The notes under the pieces are model-generated. The model was not told the origin of the DNA. It saw only the letters and a list, made by a program, of their open reading frames with translations, and made no database searches. 52,416 nt of DNA, taken from assembly GCA_937884485.1 (NCBI GenBank), contig CALGCG010000113.1, positions 1 through 52,416 of the forward strand, read 5' to 3'. This document shows positions 15,660-22,393 of the stretch, piece by piece. Source of the stretch: an uncultured Bacteroidales bacterium. Lineage in GTDB: Bacteria; Bacteroidota; Bacteroidia; Bacteroidales; P3. The translations under genes were made by a program, and so were the position numbers. Position 1 is the stretch's first letter; each line of letters starts with the position of its first letter.

Positions 15660-16892
15660 ATGGAGCAGATAATCATACATGTGGATATGGATGCGTTCTA
15701 CGCCTCGGTGGAGATACGCGATGACCCCTCCTTGCGGGGCAAGCCGCTTGTCATTGGCTCGCTGCCCCATGAGCGTGGTGTGGTGGCCACATGCAGCTAT
15801 GAAGCCCGTAAGTTCGGCGTGCGCTCCGGCATGAATATCAAAGACGCCTACCGACTCTGCCCCCAAGGTGTTTTTATGCACCCCAACTTCGACAAGTACA
15901 AGGCCGTCTCTGAGCAACTCAACGCCATTTGGAACACCTATGCCTCTGCGTCACAGCGCATATCGCTCGACGAGGCTTATCTGGACGTTACCGAGCATGC
16001 CGTCGACTGGGAGGGTGCCCGTCGCATCGGTCACCTTATCAAGCAGCGCACCTTGGACGAGGTGCATCTGACATGCTCCGTCGGCGTGGCCTACTGCAAG
16101 ACAGCGGCCAAGATGGCCAGCGAGGAGAAAAAGCCCGACGGTTATTTCGAGATACCCACGGCAGAGGATTTTGTCAATCTTATCCTCGACCGCGATGTGG
16201 CTGTGCTATACACTGTCGGCGCGCAGACCGCCAAGAAGCTCCACGATGCTGGCATCATGACGGTGCGCGATCTGCGCCAGCACCCCGACGAGGTGGTCCG
16301 CCTGCTGGGCAAGCACGGCCGGTGGCTGGTGCAGGTGGCTCATGGTGATGACGACCGCCCCGTGGAGCCCTACCGCCCCGAGGAGGCCAAGTCGGTGGGC
16401 CGCGAGGTGACGTTCCAGGAGAATGTCTACAACTACGAACTCCTCAAGGATGTCCTTTTCCTGTTGGCCCTGAGTGTCGAACGGCGCGCCAGCCGCTATG
16501 GTTTGCGGGGCAAGGGCGTCACCCTCAAACTCACCTATACCAACATGCGCTCCATCAGCCGTTCGCATACGCTGAACTATGCCACCGCCTCGGCGGTCAC
16601 CATCCACCGCGAGGCCGTGGCCCTGCTGGAGGGTGTCAAGTGGGACCCCGTGCGCCTCGTGGGTGTGAGCATCTACAATATCACAGACCACGACGAGGGG
16701 CAGATCATCATGCGCGACCTTTTTGAGGACCAGTCGCAGCAGGACGACGAACGGCAGCGTGTCTTCGACGCCCTGCAGCGGCGCTACGGGCTCGACTTTG
16801 CCGGTCATCTGGAACAAATCCATCGCATGGAAACCATGCACAAAACCATCGAGTACATGCGGCGGCACTTCCGACTCCTGCCGGCACAATAA
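15660..16892 (+). CDS. dinB: DNA polymerase IV (Y family)
   Basis: 410 residues. It is an error-prone translesion polymerase. Metal ligands are D9 (HVDMDAFYASVE) and D104-E105 (SLDEAYLDV). SCSVGVAYCKTAAKMASEEKKPDG-type palm sequence (here TCSVGVAYCK) and the HhH segment (YTVGAQTAKKLHDAGIMTVRDLR) are present, followed by the little finger (about 240-350). The C-terminal extension (about 350-410) has no clear clamp-binding motif. It is monocistronic, divergent from the transglutaminase operon, and no LexA box was recognised. Confidence 0.95.
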   Translation: MEQIIIHVDMDAFYASVEIRDDPSLRGKPLVIGSLPHERGVVATCSYEARKFGVRSGMNIKDAYRLCPQGVFMHPNFDKYKAVSEQLNAIWNTYASASQRISLDEAYLDVTEHAVDWEGARRIGHLIKQRTLDEVHLTCSVGVAYCKTAAKMASEEKKPDGYFEIPTAEDFVNLILDRDVAVLYTVGAQTAKKLHDAGIMTVRDLRQHPDEVVRLLGKHGRWLVQVAHGDDDRPVEPYRPEEAKSVGREVTFQENVYNYELLKDVLFLLALSVERRASRYGLRGKGVTLKLTYTNMRSISRSHTLNYATASAVTIHREAVALLEGVKWDPVRLVGVSIYNITDHDEGQIIMRDLFEDQSQQDDERQRVFDALQRRYGLDFAGHLEQIHRMETMHKTIEYMRRHFRLLPAQ

Positions 16893-16924
16893 TGCGGGCC
16901 GAACGAACTGAATATACGGAAAAA

Positions 16925-16953
16925 AAAGAACACCGCCTCGTGCGGTGTTCTTT
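16925..16953. terminator. Bidirectional terminator between dinB and tRNA-Gln
   Basis: Perfect 12-bp stem AAAGAACACCGC / GCGGTGTTCTTT, loop CTCGT. The A run on the left gives a strong T tract for the minus-strand tRNA; the plus-strand T tract is short. Confidence 0.85.
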
Positions 16954-16954
16954 G

Positions 16955-17025
16955 TTGTCCTACCTGGATTCGAACCAAGACAAGCTGATCCAGAGTCAGA
17001 TGTGCTACCGTTACACCATAGGACA
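16955..17025 (-). tRNA. tRNA-Gln (anticodon CTG)
   Basis: Minus-strand cloverleaf of about 71 nt. Acceptor TGTCCTA pairs with TAGGACA. The D arm contains AACGGTAGCA. The anticodon loop CTCTGGA (CTG) is closed by CTGA/TCAG. The T loop is TTCGAAT in the stem CTTGG/CCAGG. No CCA is encoded. It is a lone tRNA with its own promoter at 17057-17088. Confidence 0.92.
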
Positions 17026-17056
17026 ATCGGTATTGTTTCTCTGTTAAAAACGGGTG

Positions 17057-17088
17057 CAAAAGTACAACCTTTTTTCAAACTGACCAAA
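17057..17088 (-). promoter_or_regulatory. Promoter of tRNA-Gln
   Basis: On the minus strand, TTTG (17088-17085), 20 nt, then TACTTTTG (17064-17057), about 32 nt before the tRNA 5' end. The GTTGTACTTTTGC segment is shared with the promoter at 6732-6762. Confidence 0.82.
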
Positions 17089-17212
17089 TTTTTTTTTGGC
17101 CGTATGTCTTTTACACTGCTTAAAATGCAAGATTACAAATGTTTGACTATTCTTTTTTTTTATTTTTTAGCTGGAATCTTGCGGTACAACACGGGTGCAT
17201 GGACAGTGTCTT

Positions 17213-18376
17213 CTACTGTTTTTTGGCCTGTTCTCTTTCTTCCTCGGTCAGGTTGAAAACTACCGGCAGGTTGAACTGTAAGCGCACCGTTTCGCCGCGT
17301 TGTTTGGCGGGAATCCAGCGTGGCATCGTCTTCACCGCGCGGACAGCCTCCGCGCCGCAGCCACCGCCGATGTCGCGCAGAAGCTTTGCGTTGGTGATGC
17401 TGCCGTCCTTTTCTATAACGAAGGTTACGTACACCTTGCCCTCGATGCCGTTCTCTTTGGCCTGTTCGGGATATTTGATGTTTTCCTTCAGCCATTTGTA
17501 TAGGGCCTCCTGTCCGCCGGGGAACTGCGGGTCTTCATCGACAATCACGAACACGTCGGACTGGTCGTCCTCGGGCATCTCGCCTTCAACAACATCGCCC
17601 ACGACGCCCAACGCCATGAACGGTATCGACACCGTGACAATCGACGCTACCGGACCCTTGCCTGGAATGCCGGCGGGCTTCCAGCGCGGCATGGTGTTTA
17701 TCACCCGTCGGGCCTCGTTGTTGCAACCTTCGAGGCCCTTGATGATGCGGTAGCCCGACACATGGCCGTCGCTTTCGATGCGCAGTGCCGCCACCACCTC
17801 GCCTACAATGCCGCTCTCCTGAAATTGCGAAGGTGTCTGCACGTGCCGGACGAGCCAACGCTCTAGCGCTTTCTGTCCTCCGGGAAACTCCGCCTTGACG
17901 GGAGGTTCCGTGTAGTAGCCGTCGTAGAAATCGTCCTTCTGGCTGTTCTTGGACGCCGCGAACTCCTCCGGGTAATTCGGGTCGCCCAAGGACACTATGC
18001 CTTCAAGTTCGGGAAGGAGTGAGTCGGGGTAGGGAGGCGGAGGCGGCGTGAGGGTGTCCTCCGGCCCCACCTCCTCGAACACTTCGCCATCCGACAGGCT
18101 GTCGGCCTCCACCAGGGGGCCGCCCTGGCCGTTGCCGCAGGCTGCCAGCGAGAGGCTCAGGCCTGCCACCGTGGCGGCCCTGCCCAGCTTGAGGCGGCTG
18201 GCCAGGGCGCGCTCCAGGTATTGCACTTCGGCCTCGCACCTCGGGCAGGTGCCCCAGCAGGGGCCCTCGTAGGTGCACTCCCGCTGCTCCAGCGGAATGT
18301 CGTTCTCCTCGGCGATGCGCTGGCGCACGGCCTTCAGCTGCTTGCAGATGCTCTTTCCGTGAATAGATGCTTTCAT
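17213..18376 (-). CDS. TonB-family protein with two TonB C-terminal domains and N-terminal Cys motif
   Basis: 387 residues. The N-terminal domain (1-55) reads HGKSICKQLKAVRQRIAEEN and then has a tight cysteine cluster C-x6-C-x3-C-x2-C (CTYEGPCWGTCPRCEAEV), likely a metal or redox site. A hydrophobic segment (about 66-80, TVAGLSLSLAACG) comes next, then an acidic/Pro-rich linker (about 85-160) and two TonB_C domains (about 163-255 and 280-380), each opening FPGGQ-A-L. Family knowledge: TonB energises outer-membrane receptors; two C-domains in tandem is unusual. LAAC could also be read as a lipobox, but the domain before it argues for a membrane anchor. No receptor or ExbBD is adjacent. I know similar Cys-headed TonB proteins from Bacteroidales but no tested function. 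Confidence 0.85.
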   Translation of the reverse strand: MKASIHGKSICKQLKAVRQRIAEENDIPLEQRECTYEGPCWGTCPRCEAEVQYLERALASRLKLGRAATVAGLSLSLAACGNGQGGPLVEADSLSDGEVFEEVGPEDTLTPPPPPYPDSLLPELEGIVSLGDPNYPEEFAASKNSQKDDFYDGYYTEPPVKAEFPGGQKALERWLVRHVQTPSQFQESGIVGEVVAALRIESDGHVSGYRIIKGLEGCNNEARRVINTMPRWKPAGIPGKGPVASIVTVSIPFMALGVVGDVVEGEMPEDDQSDVFVIVDEDPQFPGGQEALYKWLKENIKYPEQAKENGIEGKVYVTFVIEKDGSITNAKLLRDIGGGCGAEAVRAVKTMPRWIPAKQRGETVRLQFNLPVVFNLTEEEREQAKKQ

Positions 18377-18453
18377 GGCTGAAAAATTTTCTATATATTA
18401 TATAACAGGAAAAATCCCAAATGTCTACAAGCAGCCGCTTTTTTTAACTTTTT

Positions 18454-19365
18454 TTAGAACTTGACGATGTCGATCAACCGGACCCCGTCGAGCCACACGG
18501 CGATGCAGCCCACGGCGCCCAAGTCGCCGGCGGCATCCCAGTTCTCGATGGGCTGGAGGGTGCGGGCGTCGACAATCTCGAAGTATTCGGGCTCGAACTT
18601 CAGCCCGTCGGGGCAGAGCGTGGGGTTCACCTCGTGGAACGACGCCAGGGTGTCCACCACCCATTCCTTCACGTCGTCCACATCCTCGTACTCGGCCATC
18701 TCGGCGGCCTGCTCGAGGGTGGCGTTGATGGTGGGGGCAATGGCGCGGGCGGCAGGGGAGAGGCGCATGTTGCGGCTGCTGAGGGCCAGGCCGTCGTCGG
18801 CACGCACAATGGGGCAGGGCACCAGCTCGATGGGGTACTTGATCTGCTCCAGCAGGGCGCGGATGACGGCCACCTGCTGGTAGTCCTTCTCGCCGAAGTA
18901 GGCACGCTTGGGCTGCGCCAGGTCGAACAGGCGGCGTACCACCACGGCCACACCGCTGAAGTGGCCCGGACGGCGCGGTCCTTCCATCACCTCCTCCACG
19001 GGACCGAAATGATAGACAATCTCCGTGGGCTCTCCGTCAGGGTACATCTCCTCGACGGTAGGCGTGAAGGCTACGAGCCGGTCCGTGCAGGCACCCTTGA
19101 CTCTTGACTCTAAACTCTTGACCAGGTCCAGGTCGGCCTCGATGGTGCGGGGGTACTTCGCCAGGTCCTCCTTGTTGTTGAACTGGATGGGGTTGACGAA
19201 GAGGGAGACCACGACGAAGTCGTTCTCCTTCAGGGCGCGCTCGATGAGCGAGAGGTGACCCTCGTGGAGGGCACCCATGGTGGGCACAAGGCCTATCTCA
19301 AGGTTCTGGGCTTTGGCCTCGGCCACAGCCTGCTGCAGCTCGGCAGCTTTGGTGATTTGTTTCAT
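18454..19365 (-). CDS. panC: Pantothenate synthetase
   Basis: 303 residues from the ATG at 19365. Upstream in-frame codons would read through the 37-bp repeats and are rejected. The reaction is pantoate + beta-alanine + ATP to pantothenate (EC 6.3.2.1), for CoA. Motifs: GLVPTMGALHEGHLSLI (HEGH 34-37), FVNPIQFNNKEDLAKYPRT, EGPRRPGHFSGV, FGEKDYQQ and ALSSRNMRLSP. Residues 85-91 (LESRVKG) have no counterpart in the E. coli enzyme and are encoded by a 7-bp repeat array (19095-19122). They sit in a loop between the YPRT segment and the FTPTVEEMYP strand, so activity is probably retained. The upstream neighbour is the PF04020 gene. Confidence 0.96.
   Translation of the reverse strand: MKQITKAAELQQAVAEAKAQNLEIGLVPTMGALHEGHLSLIERALKENDFVVVSLFVNPIQFNNKEDLAKYPRTIEADLDLVKSLESRVKGACTDRLVAFTPTVEEMYPDGEPTEIVYHFGPVEEVMEGPRRPGHFSGVAVVVRRLFDLAQPKRAYFGEKDYQQVAVIRALLEQIKYPIELVPCPIVRADDGLALSSRNMRLSPAARAIAPTINATLEQAAEMAEYEDVDDVKEWVVDTLASFHEVNPTLCPDGLKFEPEYFEIVDARTLQPIENWDAAGDLGAVGCIAVWLDGVRLIDIVKF
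19095..19122 (-). repeat. 7-bp micro-array inside panC (4 units)
   Basis: On the minus strand GTCAAGA, GTTTAGA, GTCAAGA, GTCAAGG, 28 bp in tandem. Three units add 21 bp (seven codons), which keeps the frame and creates the LESRVKG insertion. Confidence 0.75.
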
Positions 19366-19383
19366 AATTATTTTTTGTTTTAT

Positions 19384-19476
19384 GCCGGCGGGACGCCGGC
19401 GTTCCATTATTTTTACCATGGCCGGCGGGACGCCGGCGCTCCATTGTTTTTACCATGGCCGGCGTCCCGCCGGCGT
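19384..19476. repeat. 37-bp repeats with a GC-rich palindromic core (2 direct + 1 with flipped core)
   Basis: Units start at 19384 and 19421 and are 37 bp: core GCCGGCGGGACGCCGGC, then a spacer ending TTTTTACCATG. A third core at 19458 reads GCCGGCGTCCCGCCGGC, the reverse complement of the first two, so its asymmetric centre GGA is flipped to TCC. The block lies between the stop of the PF04020 gene and the panC start. It resembles REP-type extragenic repeats. Confidence 0.85.
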
Positions 19477-19482
19477 TCTATT

Positions 19483-19941
19483 TTAATCTTTGATTTCTTC
19501 GTAAGGGGTGAAGCCGTCGTCGTCGGTGTCGTCGTCGTGCGGGGGCTGCTGTTGCTGTTCAAGGGGCTTGCGGTTGAGGTACTTGTTGGGCAGCTCGAGC
19601 AGGTAGTTGACGCCCATCAGCACCAGGCTGAACAGCAGGGCCGAGCCGAAGCTGTCCACGTGGAAGCCGCTCACCATGGCCGACGCCATGATGATGATGA
19701 TGGCGTTGATGACGAAGAGAAAAAGCCCCAGCGTGACGGCTGTCACGGGCAGGGTGATGACGATGAGCACGGGACGTATGATGTTGTTAAGCAGCGAGAT
19801 GACGATGGCCGTCCAGAACACCGCCCAGAACGACTCCACCTCGATGCCGGGCAGCAGCCAAGCGCCCACCATCACGGCGATGGAGAGCAGCAGCAGTCGC
19901 GTCAGGCATCCGCCCCGGCTTGAATAGAATTCCATTTTCAT
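19483..19941 (-). CDS. PF04020-type small membrane protein (YvlD / phage holin 4-2 family)
   Basis: 152 residues. Four hydrophobic helices are at about 15-30, 36-52, 58-92 (two segments) and 100-117, with the family pattern LLNNIIRPVLIVITLPVTAVTLGLFLFVINAI. The cytosolic tail is Gln-rich, then acidic (DDDTDDDGF). The family name refers to phage holins, but chromosomal members such as YvlD are of unknown function, and no phage genes are near. The start could be Met1 or Met3. It is upstream of panC in the same direction, with 117 nt of repeats between them. Confidence 0.88.
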   Translation of the reverse strand: MKMEFYSSRGGCLTRLLLLSIAVMVGAWLLPGIEVESFWAVFWTAIVISLLNNIIRPVLIVITLPVTAVTLGLFLFVINAIIIIMASAMVSGFHVDSFGSALLFSLVLMGVNYLLELPNKYLNRKPLEQQQQPPHDDDTDDDGFTPYEEIKD

Positions 19942-19974
19942 TTTTCTGTTTTTAGTTTTCGTTTCCCACTTCGT

Positions 19975-20101
19975 GAAATCTTGGAAATCTTGGAAATCCT
20001 TTCGATTCTATTCCGATTTCCAGGATTTGTCCTTGCGTTCCTTGCAAAATCTTGGAAATCCGGTTAAAATCTTAATTTCCATGATTTCCATGATTTCCGC
20101 C
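19975..20101. repeat. Pair of inverted 9-bp micro-arrays (GAAATCTTG type)
   Basis: Left GAAATCTTG x2 plus GAAATCCTT (19975-20001); right ATTTCCATG x2 plus ATTTCCGCC (20075-20101), which on the other strand reads GGAAATCAT. A further isolated ATCTTGGAAATCC lies at 20049-20061. The block fills the gap between the YrdC-like stop and the PF04020 start and contains no gene. Confidence 0.7.
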
Positions 20102-20115
20102 GATAGGCGGGGAGA

Positions 20116-20129
20116 TTTCAATTTTCAAT
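20116..20129 (-). repeat. AAATTGA 7-bp repeat containing the stop codon
   Basis: Two tandem ATTGAAA/AAATTGA units on the minus strand encode the last residues and the TGA stop. A 17-bp stretch is identical to 23674-23690. Confidence 0.6.
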
Positions 20130-20741
20130 TTCAAAAGCACCCTTGCCGAGGCGCACGAGCACGATGCCGTTGCTGCAGTCGATGACCGTCGAGGGGTCGG
20201 GGTCGGCGATGCCGCCGTCCACCACCACGTCCACGCGAGTGCCGAAACGGTCGTGGATGAGCTCGGGGTCGCAGTAGTTCTCCGGCTCGTCCTCCTCGCC
20301 CAAGGGGCGCACGGAGGTGCAGATGAGCGGGGTGCCCACCTCCTCGATGATGGCGCGCGCGATGTCGTTCTCAGGCACGCGGATGCCGATGGTCTTGTTG
20401 GCATTCTGGTAGTTGCGGGGAGTGCTGCCGCTGGCCTCCATGATGAAGGTGTAGGGGCCGGGGAGGCACTGCTTGAGCAGGGCGAAAGTGTCCTTGTCCA
20501 TGGCGCGCACATACTCCGACGCCTGGCTGAGGCTGGCGCAGAGCATCGAGTATTTGGCCTGCTTCAGTTTGAACCCTTTCAGCTGCGCGATGGCCTCGGC
20601 GGCCTTCTTGTGTTCCATGCTGCAGGCGAAACAATAGAGTGTGTCGGTGGGCAGGATGGCCACGCCGCCGTTCTTCAGAATGTCGGCTATATGCCTGACG
20701 TCCCGCACGTTGGGGTTGCCGTTGTAGAGCTTTACAATCAT
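20118..20741 (-). CDS. YrdC/Sua5-family protein, probable threonylcarbamoyl-AMP synthase
   Basis: 207 residues from the ATG at 20741 (MIVKLYNGNPNVRD); an earlier in-frame codon at 20768 overlaps the -7 box and is rejected. Family motifs: GGVAILPTDTLYCFAC, KLKQAKYSMLCASLSQASEYVR, PGPYTFIMEAS, TIGIRVPEN and PLICTSVRPLGEED. Family role: L-threonylcarbamoyl-AMP formation for tRNA t6A; YciO-like members may differ, and the SIGT-type loop is altered here. The C-terminus FEIEN-stop is made by a 7-bp AAATTGA repeat, and the same ending occurs in the unrelated lipoprotein at 23688. It has a complete promoter. Confidence 0.87.
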   Translation of the reverse strand: MIVKLYNGNPNVRDVRHIADILKNGGVAILPTDTLYCFACSMEHKKAAEAIAQLKGFKLKQAKYSMLCASLSQASEYVRAMDKDTFALLKQCLPGPYTFIMEASGSTPRNYQNANKTIGIRVPENDIARAIIEEVGTPLICTSVRPLGEEDEPENYCDPELIHDRFGTRVDVVVDGGIADPDPSTVIDCSNGIVLVRLGKGAFEIEN

Positions 20742-20765
20742 ATTGTAGCAATGTCTTTCGGGCTG

Positions 20766-20796
20766 CAAAAATACAACAAATTATCGACATGACAAA
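20766..20796 (-). promoter_or_regulatory. Complete promoter of the YrdC-like gene
   Basis: On the minus strand, TTTG (20796-20793), exactly 19 nt, then TATTTTTG (20773-20766). The extended -33 is TTTGTCATGTC. Confidence 0.83.
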
Positions 20797-20820
20797 ATGA
20801 AATATCGGCCGGCCCGGAGA

Positions 20821-20987
20821 GGCCCCCAATTCGCCCCTTGTTCGGCCCTTCTCATATAGTTCTTATATCGTTCACATATAGTTCTTATATAGTTCCTATA
20901 TACAGTATATAAGAACTATATGAGAAGTATATAAGAAGTATATGCGAACTATATGAGAAGGGGCGAATAGGGGGCGAATTTGGGGCG
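20821..20987. repeat. 11-bp-unit near-palindrome, copy 2
   Basis: The left arm is C-rich (CCCCCAATTCGCCCC) and is followed by five left units (CTTCTCATATA, GTTCTTATATC, GTTCACATATA, GTTCTTATATA, GTTCCTATATA). The centre is CAG, then five right units of TATATAAGAAC type lead to GGGGCGAATAGGGGGCGAA. Left units 2-4 are identical to the complement of right units 2-4 of copy 3. Confidence 0.9.
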
Positions 20988-21023
20988 AGGTGGAGGCGGG
21001 GCGGGGAGTGGGAGGCGGGAGGA
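20960..21023 (+). other. G-run tract beside palindrome copy 2
   Basis: Repeated runs of three to five G (GGGG, GGGGG, GGGG, GGGG, GGGG, GGG, GGG) on the plus strand, potentially G-quadruplex forming, on the side facing the M64 gene. Confidence 0.55.
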
Positions 21024-21043
21024 TTTTTTTATAGTTTTATAGA

Positions 21044-21059
21044 GGGTTGTACAATATTT
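21044..21059 (+). promoter_or_regulatory. Possible promoter/operator GGGTTGTACAATATTT
   Basis: It matches the motif 24 nt before the sprA start codon (24385-24400, GGGTGATACAATATTT) at 14 of 16 positions, and both are preceded by TTTTAT. It lies 68 nt before the M64 start. No TAnnTTTG box in this region fits better. Confidence 0.4.
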
Positions 21060-21127
21060 TTTTGCCGGTGGCGTTATGGGGAGATAAAAAGAGGTGGGAG
21101 GAGGAGGAAAGATCAAGAACAAAATAA

Positions 21128-22393
21128 ATGAGAAAAGAGATGAAACATGCTGGTTTTATGTGCGCCGTGCTTCTGCTGTGGTGCCTGGTGGCGCCGGGAG
21201 CGGAGTGCGCAGGTCAGGAGGTGAAGTTCAAGAAGTATTTCACGGGTGGGACATTGCGTCTGGACTGCTCGCGCGAAGGGAGTGCACAGGGCGACACGGT
21301 GTGGGTGAGCCGCTGGCTGGACCGCTCGGCGGAGTGGCACGGCAGCCGCAAGGTGCTGATAGACCCGTTCGACAACGGCGACTACCGGGTGGAGATGCGC
21401 GATGCGAAGAGCGGCAAGGTCATCTATGCGAAGGGCTACAGCAATCTGTTCCGCGAGTACAAGGGTACGCCGCGGGGTCGCACGACGAAGGCCCGTTTCG
21501 AGGAGACGCTGTTGCTGCCGATGCCGAAGCGCAAGGTGGAGATAGCGTTGCAGCGCCGCGGGGAGGACATGAAGCTGGAGGACCAGACGGTGGTGACCTT
21601 CGACCCTGAGGAGCAGGAGCTCGGGTTCAACTACCACATCGGCGAGCGCATGGACCTGGAGCTGCACGGCGACGCACAGGAGAAGATTGATGTGGTGATT
21701 GTGGCGCAGGGCTATGAGGACATTGGCGACCCTCAGCTGAGGGTGGACTACTACCGCATGAAGGAGATACTTTTCGGGCAGGAGCCCTTCAAGAGCCACC
21801 GCGAGGATTTCAATGTGTATGGCGTCAAGGGCGACGTGGATGCCGAGTTCGGCACTTTCGGCATCGACCGCTACCTGATGACCTTCAGCCTGTGGAGGCT
21901 GCACGACATGCTGGGCACGACGCCGTGCGACTATATCATCATCATGGTAAACGACGAGCGCTACGGCGGCGGGGCGATCTACAATTTCTATGCTGTGACG
22001 AGTATGCACCGGCTGGCGGAGTATGTGCTGCCGCACGAGTTCGGGCATTCCTTCGGAGGGTTGGCCGACGAGTATGTGGATGAGGATTTGGCCTACGGCC
22101 AGCTGCATGTGAACGACTATGAGCCCCTGGAGCCCAACATCACCAACCTCAAGGACTTCGACCGCAAGTGGAAGTCCATGCTCCCGCCGGGCACCAAGGT
22201 TCCCACGCCCGACAATGCCGACGTGCCGAAGAGCGAGTGCGGCCCCCTGGGGGTCTACGAGGGTGCGGGCTATGCGCACGAGGGGGTGTACCGTCCGACG
22301 ATGCACTGCATGATGCGCGACTATGCGCCGTTCTGCCCGGTGTGCAGCCAGCGGCTGGAGGAGGTGTTCGCGCTGTATTTGTCGGGAATATGA
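21128..22393 (+). CDS. Exported M64 (IgA-peptidase-like) metalloprotease
   Basis: 421 residues. The signal peptide (1-28, ending ECAG) is followed by an M64 N-terminal beta domain (about 30-145) and a catalytic domain (about 180-415). The zinc site is HEFGHSFGGLADEY, with H303, E304, H307 and D314 as in M64 peptidases. The region GVYRPTMHCMMRDYAPFCPVCSQRLEEVF is also typical. The family is named for an IgA protease of Clostridium ramosum; most Bacteroidota members are untested. There is no T9SS C-terminal domain, so it is either periplasmic or exported another way. Its stop overlaps the next ATG (ATGA), so it is co-translated with the beta-helix lipoprotein. Confidence 0.93.
   Translation: MRKEMKHAGFMCAVLLLWCLVAPGAECAGQEVKFKKYFTGGTLRLDCSREGSAQGDTVWVSRWLDRSAEWHGSRKVLIDPFDNGDYRVEMRDAKSGKVIYAKGYSNLFREYKGTPRGRTTKARFEETLLLPMPKRKVEIALQRRGEDMKLEDQTVVTFDPEEQELGFNYHIGERMDLELHGDAQEKIDVVIVAQGYEDIGDPQLRVDYYRMKEILFGQEPFKSHREDFNVYGVKGDVDAEFGTFGIDRYLMTFSLWRLHDMLGTTPCDYIIIMVNDERYGGGAIYNFYAVTSMHRLAEYVLPHEFGHSFGGLADEYVDEDLAYGQLHVNDYEPLEPNITNLKDFDRKWKSMLPPGTKVPTPDNADVPKSECGPLGVYEGAGYAHEGVYRPTMHCMMRDYAPFCPVCSQRLEEVFALYLSGI

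Larger units (their letters stand above)
20742..21127. other. 386-bp divergent intergenic region
   Basis: No gene is seen here. It contains the YrdC-like promoter (20766-20796), palindrome copy 2 (20821-20987), a G-run tract (20960-21023) and the GGGTTGTACAATATTT motif (21044-21059) ahead of the M64 peptidase. The last 60 nt are purine-rich. Confidence 0.7.

Noticed and set aside
19366..19419. Extended panC start
   Set aside because: The added residues translate the 37-bp repeats; the ATG at 19365 fits the PanC N-terminus.
19483..19941. Prophage remnant because of the holin family name
   Set aside because: The family is common on chromosomes, and no other phage gene is in the window.
22168..22389. 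Longer N-terminus for the beta-helix lipoprotein
   Set aside because: It lies inside the M64 coding region and would bury the lipoprotein signal; the ATG at 22390 gives a proper lipobox.
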